Source of the DNA: Prauserella flavalba
GTDB lineage: Bacteria > Actinomycetota > Actinomycetes > Mycobacteriales > Pseudonocardiaceae
NCBI RefSeq assembly: GCF_003202235.1
Contig: NZ_MASU01000005.1
Span: 1,302,001 to 1,366,000 of the forward strand
DNA length: 64,000 nucleotides
Reading direction: 5' to 3'
In this document: positions 7,558 through 15,758 of the stretch, in pieces
Position numbering within the stretch: position 1 is the stretch's first letter
Layout of the letters: the number at the start of each line of letters is the position of its first letter
Program-made: the position numbers and the translations under genes
The notes under the pieces: model-generated
Database searches by the model: none
What the model saw: only the letters and a program-made list of their open reading frames with translations
Told to the model about the DNA's origin: nothing

Positions 7558-8496
7558 ATGAAGGCAGTGCGCTATCACCGGTACGGCGGTAGTGACGTCC
7601 TCGTCCACGAGGACGCCGAGCGGCCCGTGCCGGGCGAGGGCCAGGTGCTCGTCCGGGTGGCGGCCACCTCGTTCAACCCGGTCGACGCGGACATCCGCGG
7701 CGGCTTCCTCAGCGAGGTCTTCCCGCTGACTTTCCCGCACACGCCGGGGCTCGACGTCGCCGGGACCGTCGCGGAGCTCGGCACCGGCGTCGACGGCAGG
7801 CAGGTGGGCGACGCCGTGGTGGCGTTCCTGCCGATGAACGCCGACGGCGCCGCCGCCGAGTACGTGCTGGCACCCGCCGGGACACTGACCGCGGCGCCCG
7901 AGCGCGCCGAGCTCACCGACGCGGCAGCCCTGCCCGTCGGCGGCCTCACCGCCTGGCAGGCGCTGTTCGACGTAGCCGGGCTCGAAGCCGGGCAGAGCAT
8001 CCTGGTCAACGGCGCGGCGGGCGCGGTCGGCGGCTACGCGGTCCAGCTCGCCGAGCAGGCCGGGGCCGTCGTCACCGCCACCGCGAGGGAGACCAGCGCG
8101 GACCGCCTCCGCGACTACGGAGCCCACCGGGTCATCGGCTACCTCGATCACTCGGCCGCTCCGCCGGCCGCCGAGGGCGCGCCGTTCGACGTCGTGCTGA
8201 ACCTCGCGCCCACGTCCGCCGAGGAGACCGCGGCGCTGGCCGGGCTCGTCCGCGACGGCGGGGCACTGGTCAGCACCACCACGCCGCCCCCGGACGACCC
8301 GGGGCGGGGCATCCGCGGCGCCCGCGTGTTCGTCCAGAGCAACGCAGGCCAGCTGGCCGAGCTGGTCTCCCGCGTCGACGCCGGACGGCTGCGGATCCAC
8401 GTCGCCGACCGCAGGCCGCTGACCGAGCTCGCCGCCGTGCACGACGAGGCCGCCGCGGGGAAGCTGACCGGCAAGACCGTCCTCATCCCCGGCTGA
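7558..8496 (+). CDS. NADPH:quinone reductase-like MDR oxidoreductase
   Basis: A 312-residue medium-chain reductase of the zinc-free quinone oxidoreductase type (Qor/zeta-crystallin). The N-terminal GroES-like domain runs from MKAVRYHRYGGSDVL through HTPGLDVAGTVAELG. The Rossmann motif VNGAAGAVGGYAVQLA follows, and the cysteine zinc-ligand set of alcohol dehydrogenases is absent. ATG at 7558 is preceded by CAGGAGGCAGAC. Divergent MarR and twin operators indicate inducible expression. The following F420-type gene is only 17 bp away, so the two probably act together in detoxifying quinones or other electrophiles. Confidence 0.85.
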   Translation: MKAVRYHRYGGSDVLVHEDAERPVPGEGQVLVRVAATSFNPVDADIRGGFLSEVFPLTFPHTPGLDVAGTVAELGTGVDGRQVGDAVVAFLPMNADGAAAEYVLAPAGTLTAAPERAELTDAAALPVGGLTAWQALFDVAGLEAGQSILVNGAAGAVGGYAVQLAEQAGAVVTATARETSADRLRDYGAHRVIGYLDHSAAPPAAEGAPFDVVLNLAPTSAEETAALAGLVRDGGALVSTTTPPPDDPGRGIRGARVFVQSNAGQLAELVSRVDAGRLRIHVADRRPLTELAAVHDEAAAGKLTGKTVLIPG

Positions 8497-8513
8497 ACGA
8501 CGAGGAGAACACA

Positions 8514-8936
8514 GTGACCGACGTCGCGGGCTTCAACACCCGCATCATCGAGGAGTTCCGGCGCAACCACGGCAAGGTCGGCGGGCCGTTCGAGGGCGCG
8601 CCCCTGCTGTTGCTGCACACCATCGGCGCGCGCAGTGGCAGGCACCGGATCAACCCGATGATGTACCTGCCAGACGGGGGCGCCTACCTCGTTTTCGCCT
8701 CCAAGGCCGGGGCCGACACCAACCCCGACTGGTACTGGAACCTGCGGGCGCGGCCCGAGGCACGGATCGAGGTCGGAGACCGCGAGCTCGACGTGCGCGC
8801 GGCCGAGCTGCGGGGCGCCGAGCGCGACGAGAAGTACCGCGTCCAGGCCGAGCACTACCCGGGGTTCGCCGAGTACCAGCGCAAGACCGACCGGGTCATC
8901 CCGGTGATCGCACTCGTCCCGGCGATCTCCGGCTGA
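8514..8936 (+). CDS. Nitroreductase/deazaflavin (F420)-dependent oxidoreductase, Ddn family
   Basis: A 140-residue split-barrel protein of the Ddn (deazaflavin-dependent nitroreductase) family found in F420-producing actinomycetes. Diagnostic blocks are LLLLHTIGARSGRHRINPMMYL and ADTNPDWYWNLRARPEARIEV, which shape the F420 site. The C-terminal YPGFAEYQRKTDRVIPVIAL is typical. GTG start at 8514 after a CGAGGAGAACACA ribosome site. It lies 17 bp behind the quinone reductase and so is in the same MarR-controlled unit. Known relatives reduce quinones or nitro compounds with F420H2. The physiological substrate here is not evident. Confidence 0.85.
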   Translation: MTDVAGFNTRIIEEFRRNHGKVGGPFEGAPLLLLHTIGARSGRHRINPMMYLPDGGAYLVFASKAGADTNPDWYWNLRARPEARIEVGDRELDVRAAELRGAERDEKYRVQAEHYPGFAEYQRKTDRVIPVIALVPAISG

Positions 8937-8988
8937 CCGATCAGGAATCGAGAAACGCCGACCGTGCGGGCGTTCCTACCGTAGTCGC

Positions 8989-9456
8989 ATGACCTCGAAT
9001 CAGCAGACAGGCAACCGGAAGAAGCCCGGCCCGCTCACCCGGGCATCGCTCTGGTTCCAGCGGCGGACGAACGTCAAGACGAACGAGAAGATCCGCCGGA
9101 AGGGCGGCAAGATCATGGGCATGGATCTGCTGATCCTGCACACCGTGGGCCGCCGCAGCGGGCAGCGGCGGGAGTCGCCGGTGACGTGGTTCGACGGCGG
9201 CGACGGCACCCGGCTGATCGTCGCCTCTGGCGGCGGCAGCAGGCACCCCGACTGGTACTTCAACCTCGTGGCGCACCCGGACAAGACGGCCATCGAGATC
9301 CCCGGCGAGTCCGCGGTCCCGGCGACGCCGCAGGCGCTCGAGGGCGCCGAGCGGGAACAGGCCTGGCAGCGCATCACCGAGGCCCAGCCCCGCTACGCCA
9401 AGTACCAGAAGAAGTCCGACCGGCGGTATCCCGTCATCCGGCTGACGCCGCGGTGA
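8989..9456 (+). CDS. Second Ddn-family F420-dependent oxidoreductase
   Basis: A 155-residue paralogue of the preceding protein with a longer basic N-terminus (QQTGNRKKPGPLTRASLWFQRR). The same core is present: MDLLILHTVGRRSGQRRESPVTWF and SRHPDWYFNLVAHPDKTAIEI, ending YAKYQKKSDRRYPVIRLTPR. ATG at 8989 has no clear ribosome site, and a TACCGT hexamer lies 10 bp upstream, so a leaderless transcript is possible. A weak AACGCC/GGCGTT hairpin (8954-8974) separates it from the first Ddn gene. It may therefore have its own promoter rather than depend on the MarR unit. Confidence 0.83.
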   Translation: MTSNQQTGNRKKPGPLTRASLWFQRRTNVKTNEKIRRKGGKIMGMDLLILHTVGRRSGQRRESPVTWFDGGDGTRLIVASGGGSRHPDWYFNLVAHPDKTAIEIPGESAVPATPQALEGAEREQAWQRITEAQPRYAKYQKKSDRRYPVIRLTPR

Positions 9457-9467
9457 CCGCGGACGCG

Positions 9468-9499
9468 GTGTGGCCGGCCCGCCCGGAGGCCGGCCACAC
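9468..9499. terminator. Bidirectional hairpin terminator
   Basis: GTGTGGCCGGC (9468-9478) pairs perfectly with GCCGGCCACAC (9489-9499) around a 10-base loop. It lies between the convergent Ddn and HelR genes, with no T-tract, as is usual for actinomycete intergenic terminators. Confidence 0.75.
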
Positions 9500-9507
9500 T
9501 CGGACCG

Positions 9508-11715
9508 TCAGGCCGACCCGACGGGCACCGTGATCTCGACGAGCCCGCTCAGCACCCCCGGCAGCGGTGCCTGGTGCAGCACGCCGAGGCGCTGGGTCGC
9601 GCGGGTGAGCGCGACGTAGAGCTCGGCCGCGCCGCGCGGGCCGTCGGCGAGGATCCGGTCCGGATCCACGACCAGGACGGCGTCGAACTCCAGGCCCTTC
9701 GTCTCCGCCGGCACCACCGCACCGGGCACGTCCGGTGGTCCGATCACGACACTCGTGCCCTCGCGGCCCGCCTCGTCCCTGACGAACTCCTCGATGGCGG
9801 CGGGCAGCTCGTCGCCGGTGACCCGCCTCGACCACGGCTGGACCCCGCTCGCCCGCACCGAGTCGGGCGCCTGCACGTCAGGGGCGAACTCGGCGAGCAG
9901 CGCGGCCGCCACGGCCATGATCTCCGCGGGGGTGCGGTAGTTCACGGTCAGCGACCGGTAGACCCAGCGGCCGGGCACGTACCGCTCCAGCATCGCGGAC
10001 CACGATGTCGCCCCGGACTCCGACCGGCGCTGCGCCAGGTCGCCGACCACGGTGAACGACCGGTTCGGGCAGCGCCGCATCAGCACGCGCCAGTCCATCT
10101 CGGACAGTTCCTGTGCCTCGTCGACAACCACATGCCGGTAGGTCCAGTCCCGGTCGGCGGCGGCACGCTCGGCGAGCTCACGGGTGTCGGCCTCCACGAA
10201 CCGCCCGGCCAGGTCCTCGGCGTAGAGCAGGTTCTCGGCCGCCAGCTGGATGTCCTCGTCCAGTTCCTCCCGGTCCAGCTTCATCACCTCCATCACCCCG
10301 GCGGCGTACTCGGCCTCGGCCCTGCGCTTCCGTTGCTCGGCCAGCTCCGCGGCCCGGTCGGCCTCCGTGTCCCTTCCCAGCAGGTCCACCAGCTCGTCGA
10401 GCAGCGGCACGTCCGGCACCGTCCAATCCGCACCGTCGGCGCGCCACAGCGCCGGATCGGCGCCCGCGGCCCGCAGCCGCTCCGGCGAGGAATACAGCTC
10501 CGCCAGCAGCGTTTCCGGCGTCAGGATCGGCCACAGCTCGTCGAGCGCGGCGCTGAACGCCTCGTCTCCCGCCAGCTCGCCGAGCAGGTTCCGCCTCAGG
10601 TCCTCCCATTCCTCGCGGTCGTCCCGGGTCAGCCAGCCCCGGCCGATCCGCGCGATCGCCCGCTCGGTGAGCACGTACGTGACGATCTCGGTGAACACCG
10701 AGCGCGCCTCGTTGTGCGGCAGGCCGCTCGCGCGCGCCTCCTCCCTCGCCCACTCCGCGGTCGCGGCGTCGATCCGCACCGTGACGTCCTTCAGCTCGAT
10801 CGGCACCGGCTCCTCCGGCAGGCGCTGCCGGTCGGCGACCGCCGCCGCGAGCACGTCGAGCATCGCGAGCGAGCCCTTGAGCCGGGTGGCCTCGGGCGTG
10901 TCCTCGGCGGTGACGCGCAGCCCTGGCACGAGGTCGCCCGTGGTCGTGAAGACCACATCGGACTCCCCCAGCGACGGCAGCACCCGGCTGATGTGATGCA
11001 GGAACGCCGGGTTGGGCCCGACCACGAGCACACCGTGGCGCTCCATCCGCTCCCGCTGGGTGTAGAGCAGGTAGGCGACGCGGTGCAGTGCCACCACGGT
11101 CTTCCCGGTGCCGGGCCCGCCCTCGATCACCAGCACGCCGGGGTGGTCGAGCCGGATGATCTCGTCCTGTTCGGCCTGGATGGTCGCCACGATGTCGCGC
11201 ATCCCGTCACCGCGGGGCGCGTTGACCGCCGCGAGCAGTGCCGCGTCTCCCCTGGCGTCCCCCTCCTCGGCGCCCGGACGGCCGAGCACCTCGTCGGTGA
11301 AGCCGGCGACGTGCCTGCCCCGGGTGTGGAACTGGCGCCGCCGCCGCATGTTCTCCGGGTTCGCGCCGGTCGCCGTGTAGAACGGGCGCGCGGCCGGTGC
11401 CCGCCAGTCGAGCAGCACCGGTTCGTAGGAGTTCTCGTCGTCGAACAGCCCGATCCGGCCGACGTAGGAACGCTCGCCCGCGTCGCTGTCCAGCCTGCCG
11501 AAACACAGCCCGTTGTCCACGGCCTCCAGGCGCCTCACCTGTCTCGCCAGCGACCGCACCTCCACGTCCCGTTCCATCGGTGCCGCGCCATTTCCCCACA
11601 ACGCCGCTTCGTACTCCCCCTTCACCCGCGCGCGCTCGGCGTCGAGCCGCGCGTACAGACCGGCCACGTAGTTCCGCTCGGATCGCAGTTCCTCGTCGTA
11701 CCCCTGTGTTGACAC
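9508..11715 (-). CDS. helR: HelR/HelD-type RNA polymerase recycling ATPase (SF1 helicase-like)
   Basis: A 735-residue actinobacterial HelD/HelR protein. These UvrD-like motors displace stalled RNA polymerase from DNA, and some (HelR) protect it from rifamycins. An N-terminal charged coiled arm (1-65) precedes the first motor lobe. Walker A is GGPGTGKT (199-206), motif II is VVDEAQELSEMDW (near 530), and the C-terminal UvrD_C-like segment contains ETKGLEFDAVLVVDPDRI and ELYVALTRATQRLGVL. Length fits the family (700-770). GTG start at 11715 is preceded by GCGAGGGGC. The upstream AT-rich stretch holds a TTGACA hexamer (minus strand, near 11805-11810). I do not see an obvious rifamycin-associated inverted element, so a rifamycin role is possible but unproven. 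Confidence 0.85.
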   Translation of the reverse strand: MSTQGYDEELRSERNYVAGLYARLDAERARVKGEYEAALWGNGAAPMERDVEVRSLARQVRRLEAVDNGLCFGRLDSDAGERSYVGRIGLFDDENSYEPVLLDWRAPAARPFYTATGANPENMRRRRQFHTRGRHVAGFTDEVLGRPGAEEGDARGDAALLAAVNAPRGDGMRDIVATIQAEQDEIIRLDHPGVLVIEGGPGTGKTVVALHRVAYLLYTQRERMERHGVLVVGPNPAFLHHISRVLPSLGESDVVFTTTGDLVPGLRVTAEDTPEATRLKGSLAMLDVLAAAVADRQRLPEEPVPIELKDVTVRIDAATAEWAREEARASGLPHNEARSVFTEIVTYVLTERAIARIGRGWLTRDDREEWEDLRRNLLGELAGDEAFSAALDELWPILTPETLLAELYSSPERLRAAGADPALWRADGADWTVPDVPLLDELVDLLGRDTEADRAAELAEQRKRRAEAEYAAGVMEVMKLDREELDEDIQLAAENLLYAEDLAGRFVEADTRELAERAAADRDWTYRHVVVDEAQELSEMDWRVLMRRCPNRSFTVVGDLAQRRSESGATSWSAMLERYVPGRWVYRSLTVNYRTPAEIMAVAAALLAEFAPDVQAPDSVRASGVQPWSRRVTGDELPAAIEEFVRDEAGREGTSVVIGPPDVPGAVVPAETKGLEFDAVLVVDPDRILADGPRGAAELYVALTRATQRLGVLHQAPLPGVLSGLVEITVPVGSA

Positions 11716-11857
11716 ATGCCCCTCGCTGTGGCTAGACTGGCGTTAGGTTCGGCGGGTTTTCCTTTGTTTTTCCGGAAAGCACGCCGATTTTTTATTGTCC
11801 TCTTCGTGTCAAGTCCTCTCGGGATTCACGAAGGACGAGACGCCAGCCTGCGAGGGA

Positions 11858-12957
11858 TCAGGGCGTCGCGAGGAAGTCCCGCACCTCCGCCAGGAACTGT
11901 CCGCGCCCGCGCTCCGCGCGATCGAGGTGCGCGTAGTGCGCCGCGCCGCCAGTTCGACGGAGCGCACCGACCGCGCGCACCAGGTGCTCGGTGAGCAGCT
12001 CGGCATCACCCGGCCTGCTCCAGAAGTCGTACTCGCTGCGCAGGATCAGCGTCCGCGCGGTGACGAGGCTGGCATCCCACAGCTGCCGTCCAGCGGCGAG
12101 GTAGAAGCTGTCCTCCACGGCTCCGGACGGGGCACGGAAGCTCGCCGGAGTGCGCGAACCGCTCGTGGGGTCCAAGGCGAGCGCGCCCCGCACGTAGGCG
12201 TCGACGACGCGGGATCGCGCCACACCGACTTGTCCCCGACAGGAATGCTGTTGTCCCACGACGGAAGCAGGCTCTCGCCGGTGCTCAGCCGGTAGGCGCC
12301 ATAACGGGCGGCGTTGAACCGGCCGGGGTGGTCGGGGTCCTCGTTGTCCGTGCCCCGTCCCAGCGTCGGGTGCCCGTCGAGCGGACCGTAGAGGGAGTTG
12401 TAGACCACGAGGTGGCTGACGCGATGCGGATGCGCGGCGGCGTACTGGCCGAGCCAGTGCCCGCCGGTGGCCCAGCCGGGCAGCGCGACCCGCTCGCTGC
12501 GCGCGCGGTGCGTGATCGCCTCCACGACCGCGGTCACGTCGCGCACCACGGCGGCGGAGCGGACGGCGGGCGGGTCCGACTCCGGAGGCCGGGACAGTGC
12601 GGCCGGGCGGGTGGAAGCGCCGTAGCCGCGGGCGTCCATCACGTAGACCCGGTGCCCGGCCCTGGCCAGGTCGACGGCGAGCGAGCCGCCGCGGACGGGC
12701 AGATCGAAGCTCGCCACGCCGGGCACGCGCGCGCCGTGCGGGAGCAACACCGGCGGTCGGGGCGGTCCCTGGCGCGCGGCAGGACGGACCTCCCGGACCG
12801 CGATCCGCACGCCGGGCTCGCTGGCGACGCGGAACTCCGAGCGGACCAGCTCGCGCCCGGCTCGGCCGGCGGTGCGAGGGCGGTCAGGGTCGCGGCGGCC
12901 GCGGCGATCGCCGCCGCGGTGCCGGACAGGACGGTGAGAAGACTGCGCCCCCGCCAT
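11858..12957 (-). pseudogene. Frameshifted alpha/beta hydrolase remnant (secreted type)
   Basis: Minus-strand homology to an alpha/beta hydrolase runs continuously but through three frames. A signal-peptide-like hydrophobic stretch (RGRSLLTVLSGTAAAIAA) is followed by a frame change near 12853. The core then reads RELVRSEFRVASEPGVRIAV, VYVMDARGYGAS and LPGWATGGHWLGQYAAAHP (nucleophile position occupied by A-T rather than a normal GxSxG serine). A second frame change near 12217 (GATCCCGCGTCGTC, one base short of GATCCCCGCGTC) leads to VVDAYVRGALALDPTSGSRTP and the C-terminal acid/histidine part DFWSRPGD and AHLDRAERG. No in-frame start precedes the signal stretch. The gene is decayed unless the bases are miscalled. 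Confidence 0.75.
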
Positions 12958-13182
12958 CGCCCAGGAGGCGGTGCAGATGCAGACCATCGTCGCGCTCGTC
13001 GCGAGTGAGCTCGGGGTGTCGGTCGTGCCTCGTCGGTCGCGCGCACGCGCAGGCAGGACGCCGTGCTCCGGCCGGTGCGCCCCTCGGCCAGGGTCGTGCA
13101 CCTCGCCGTGGCCAGACGGCACGGCGAGGAGAACCCGGTGGTGCGCAACTTCGTCGCGGCCGTCAGGCGCGCGGCCTCGTGA
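12950..13182 (+). pseudogene. LysR-family regulator, C-terminal remnant
   Basis: From about 12956 the plus strand reads IAQEAVQMQTIVALVASELG then VSVVP, the typical end of a LysR substrate-binding domain. After a frame change near 13027 it continues SSVARTRRQDAVLRPVRPSA, VVHLAVARRHGEENPVVRNF and VAAVRRAAS, stopping at 13182. The helix-turn-helix and most of the ligand domain are missing. It sits back to back with the broken hydrolase, the usual layout of a LysR regulator and its target. A deletion spanning both 5' ends and the shared promoter would produce this junction at about 12950. Confidence 0.7.
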
Positions 13183-13251
13183 GGAGGACGCCGATCCGGA
13201 TCGTCTGCCCCGCTCGGTCACCGACCGTCTCCCGGCCGCGGCGGGCCGGAT

Positions 13252-13344
13252 CTAGAAGCGAGCGCGGACGGGCGAGTCCAGCCAGGCGAGCAACCGCCTC
13301 CACACGTTTCCCGCTCCCGTGGCGATCCTGCTGAACCGAGTCAT
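13252..13344 (-). CDS. Small 30-residue basic peptide, unknown
   Basis: An ATG at 13344 (minus strand) is preceded by GGAAGGAG with a 9-base spacer, one of the strongest ribosome sites in the window. It opens a 30-codon frame ending in TAG. The peptide starts MTRFSRIATGAGNVWRRLL and ends AWLDSPVRARF. It is amphipathic and net basic, with an aromatic W..LL..W core. I do not recognise it. It lies alone in the roughly 400 bp between the LysR remnant and the MFS gene, which otherwise holds only the operator region at 13532-13572. Expression is plausible from the ribosome site, but coding status is unproven at this length. Confidence 0.4.
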   Translation of the reverse strand: MTRFSRIATGAGNVWRRLLAWLDSPVRARF

Positions 13345-13531
13345 GTCGCGGCGCTCCTTCCCGTGAGTGTCCGGCACGGCGCGGTCGTTGCGTCCGTGGC
13401 GCCCGGTTGATCGTCGGCGGAGGCCTCCGTGTTTCACCCCTGGGGCAACGAATTTCCGGACGGGGGTCGGCTGAGATCCAGCTTCTCCCGCGCATCGGTG
13501 CCCTGCACCGGGAAACGCCCCCTCGACACAA

Positions 13532-13572
13532 AAAGTTGAACGATAGTAAAACTAGTACATCAGTTCAACTTT
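13532..13572. promoter_or_regulatory. Long inverted repeat, probable TetR operator/promoter of the MFS gene
   Basis: AAAGTTGAAC (13532-13541) is perfectly inverted as GTTCAACTTT (13563-13572) across 21 bp. The spacer contains a TAGTA direct repeat (13544-13548, 13553-13557) and an ACTAGT palindrome. The patch is strikingly AT-rich for this DNA and ends 16 bp before the MFS start. It is a natural operator for the TetR encoded at the end of the same operon. Confidence 0.6.
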
Positions 13573-13588
13573 GCGCTGGAGGGGTCGG

Positions 13589-15157
13589 ATGGAGCAGCAG
13601 GACACCGGGCGCGCCGGCTGGCGGGAGTGGAGCGGCCTCGCGCTACTGGCGTTGCCGACCGTGCTGCTGGGGCTCGACGTCACGGCGCTGTACCTCGTGC
13701 TGCCCAGCCTGGTCCACGACCTGGGCGCGAGCGCGACGCAGACGTTGTGGATCATGGACGCCTACGGCTTCCTCATCGCCGGGTTCCTGATCACCATGGG
13801 GACGCTGGGCGACCGCATCGGCAGGCGGCGCCTGCTCATGGCCGGCATGGTCGCGTTCGGCGCCGGGTCGGCGTTCGCCGCCTTCGCTCCCGGCGCCGCG
13901 TGGCTCGTCGTGGCCAGGGCCGTGCTCGGCATCGCCGGGGCGACGCTCATGCCGTCGACGCTGTCGCTGATCAGCAACATGTTCCGCGACGCCCGCCAGC
14001 GTGCCGTGGCGATCGGGCTGTGGGCGACGATGTTCGCGCTCGGCATGGCGGCGGGGCCGGTGGTGGGCGGAGCGCTGGCCTCGGCCTTCTGGTGGGGCGC
14101 GGTGTTCCTGCTCGCGGTGCCGATCGCGCTCGTGGTGCTGGTGGGCGCGCCCCTGCTGCTGCCGGAGTTCCGCTCGGCCCGCACGGGGCGGCTCGACGCG
14201 CTGAGCGTGGCCCTGTCGCTGACGGCGATCCTGCCGGTGACCTACGCGATCAAGCAGGCCACCGAAGGCTTCGGCGCCGACCTGCCGATCGCCGCACTGC
14301 TCGGCGTGGGCTCGGCGGTCGTGTTCGTCCGGCGTCAGCTACGGCTGCGGGACCCGCTGCTGGAACTCCGGCTCTTCGCGAACCGGGCGTTCTCGTCGGC
14401 GCTGGCGGTGCTGTTGATCGGCCTGGTCGGGGTCGGCGGCGTGATGATCCTCGTGACCCAGTACCTGCAGCTCGTCGAGGGCCGGTCGCCCATGGCGGCC
14501 GGGCTCCTGATGGGCCCGCCCGCGCTGGCGATGCTGGTCGCCGCCATCGGCGCTCCCCTGCTGGCCCGCCGCGTCTCCCCCGGCGTCGTCATGTCCGCGA
14601 CACTCGGAGTGTCCCTGCTCGGCTACGCGCTCCTCGCCGTCGCCGGGACCGGCAGCGCGCTGAGCGTGGTCACCGGGTTCGCCTTCGTCTACCTCGGGCT
14701 CGGGGCCATCGCCGCGCTCGGCACCGACATCGTCGTGGGCGCCGCGCCCGCGGAGAAGTCCGGCTCGGCCGCGGCGCTGTCGGAAACGGTGCAGGAACTC
14801 GGCATCGCGGCCGGGGTGGCGCTGCTCGGCAGCCTCACCACGGCCGTCTACCGGGCCACCGCCGAGGCGCCGCCCGGCGTGCCGCCCGCCACCGCGGCCA
14901 CGGTCACCGACAGCCTGTCGGGAGCCCTGTCCGTGGCGGACCGGCTGCCCGCCGACGCCGTCGACCGGGCGAGGACCGCGTTCACCACCGGCCTCAACGT
15001 CTCCGCGCTCGCCGCCGGGATCGCGATCGCCGTGGCTGCGCTCGCGGCGTTCAGGACGCTCCGGCACCTCCGCCCGATCGGCGCCGCCGCGGTTGAGGCA
15101 GACTCGGCACTCTCGACGCACGGGAGGGACGATGGCGGACGGGGACCAGGAGGTTGA
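13589..15157 (+). CDS. MFS drug:H+ antiporter, DHA2 (14-TM) family
   Basis: A 522-residue major facilitator of the DHA2 multidrug type (QacA/LfrA/SmvA-like). Motif D1 appears as LGLDVTALYLVLPSLVHDLG, motif A as GTLGDRIGRRRLLMAG, and motif C as LWATMFALGMAAGPVVGGAL in TM5. About 14 hydrophobic helices are visible. I chose ATG 13589 because GGAGGGG lies 4-5 bases upstream; an alternative TTG at 13571 would fall inside the operator. The stop overlaps the downstream TetR gene by 26 bp, so the two are co-transcribed. Likely role: export of cationic or lipophilic drugs, induced through the TetR. Confidence 0.88.
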   Translation: MEQQDTGRAGWREWSGLALLALPTVLLGLDVTALYLVLPSLVHDLGASATQTLWIMDAYGFLIAGFLITMGTLGDRIGRRRLLMAGMVAFGAGSAFAAFAPGAAWLVVARAVLGIAGATLMPSTLSLISNMFRDARQRAVAIGLWATMFALGMAAGPVVGGALASAFWWGAVFLLAVPIALVVLVGAPLLLPEFRSARTGRLDALSVALSLTAILPVTYAIKQATEGFGADLPIAALLGVGSAVVFVRRQLRLRDPLLELRLFANRAFSSALAVLLIGLVGVGGVMILVTQYLQLVEGRSPMAAGLLMGPPALAMLVAAIGAPLLARRVSPGVVMSATLGVSLLGYALLAVAGTGSALSVVTGFAFVYLGLGAIAALGTDIVVGAAPAEKSGSAAALSETVQELGIAAGVALLGSLTTAVYRATAEAPPGVPPATAATVTDSLSGALSVADRLPADAVDRARTAFTTGLNVSALAAGIAIAVAALAAFRTLRHLRPIGAAAVEADSALSTHGRDDGGRGPGG

Positions 15158-15701
15158 CGGGCGCAAGGTGCGCGGGCGGCGCCGCAGGGCCGAGATCATC
15201 GAGGCGACGCTGACCGTCGTGCTGCGCGACGGAGCGTCCGGCGTGACTCACCGGACCGTCGCGAAGGAGGCGGGGATCCCCGCCAGCCTCACCCTCTACT
15301 ACTTCGCCACCCTCGACGACCTCCTGGTCGGCGCCCTCAGCAGCGTCGCGGACGCCTACACCGAGCGCATCCGGGCGCTCATCGAGTCCGCTGAGGACAA
15401 GCTCGGCGGGCTCGCCGAGCTCATCGCCGAGTCGTCCGGCCCGGGGCGCAAGCGCGCGCTGGCCGAGCGGGAGCTGTCCACGCTGGCCGCGCGCCGCCCC
15501 GCTCTCCGCCCGGTGGCGCGGCGCTGGCGCGAGAACGTCGCCGAGCTCGCCGGGACGCTCACTGACGACCCCGACGCCGTCGAGTCCGTGGTCGCGCTGG
15601 CCGACGGTTTGTGCGCCGCGATCCTGCTCGACGACCGCGACGCCGATCCGGCGCACCTTCGCAAGCTGCTGAACGACGCGCTGACCACCCCGCGCCGGTG
15701 A
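15132..15701 (+). CDS. TetR family transcriptional regulator
   Basis: A 189-residue TetR. The N-terminal HTH spans RRRRAEIIEATLTVVLRDGA, GVTHRTVAKEAGIPASLTLY and YFATLDDLLVGAL; the remainder is a helical ligand/dimer domain. ATG 15132 follows CGGGAGGGACG located inside the MFS gene, which ends 26 bp later. It likely represses its own operon through the inverted repeat at 13532-13572. Ligand unknown; the exporter substrate is the usual inducer in such pairs. Confidence 0.85.
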   Translation: MADGDQEVDGRKVRGRRRRAEIIEATLTVVLRDGASGVTHRTVAKEAGIPASLTLYYFATLDDLLVGALSSVADAYTERIRALIESAEDKLGGLAELIAESSGPGRKRALAERELSTLAARRPALRPVARRWRENVAELAGTLTDDPDAVESVVALADGLCAAILLDDRDADPAHLRKLLNDALTTPRR

Positions 15702-15719
15702 CGCTCACTCCGGGGCAAC

Positions 15720-15753
15720 GGCGGTGCGATGGCCCCGGCGCCACCGCACCGCC
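15720..15753. terminator. Hairpin terminator between convergent genes
   Basis: GGCGGTGC (15720-15727) pairs with GCACCGCC (15746-15753) around an 18-base GC-rich loop that can itself fold. It sits in the 57 bp between the TetR and ABC permease stops. Confidence 0.55.
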
Positions 15754-15758
15754 TGCCG

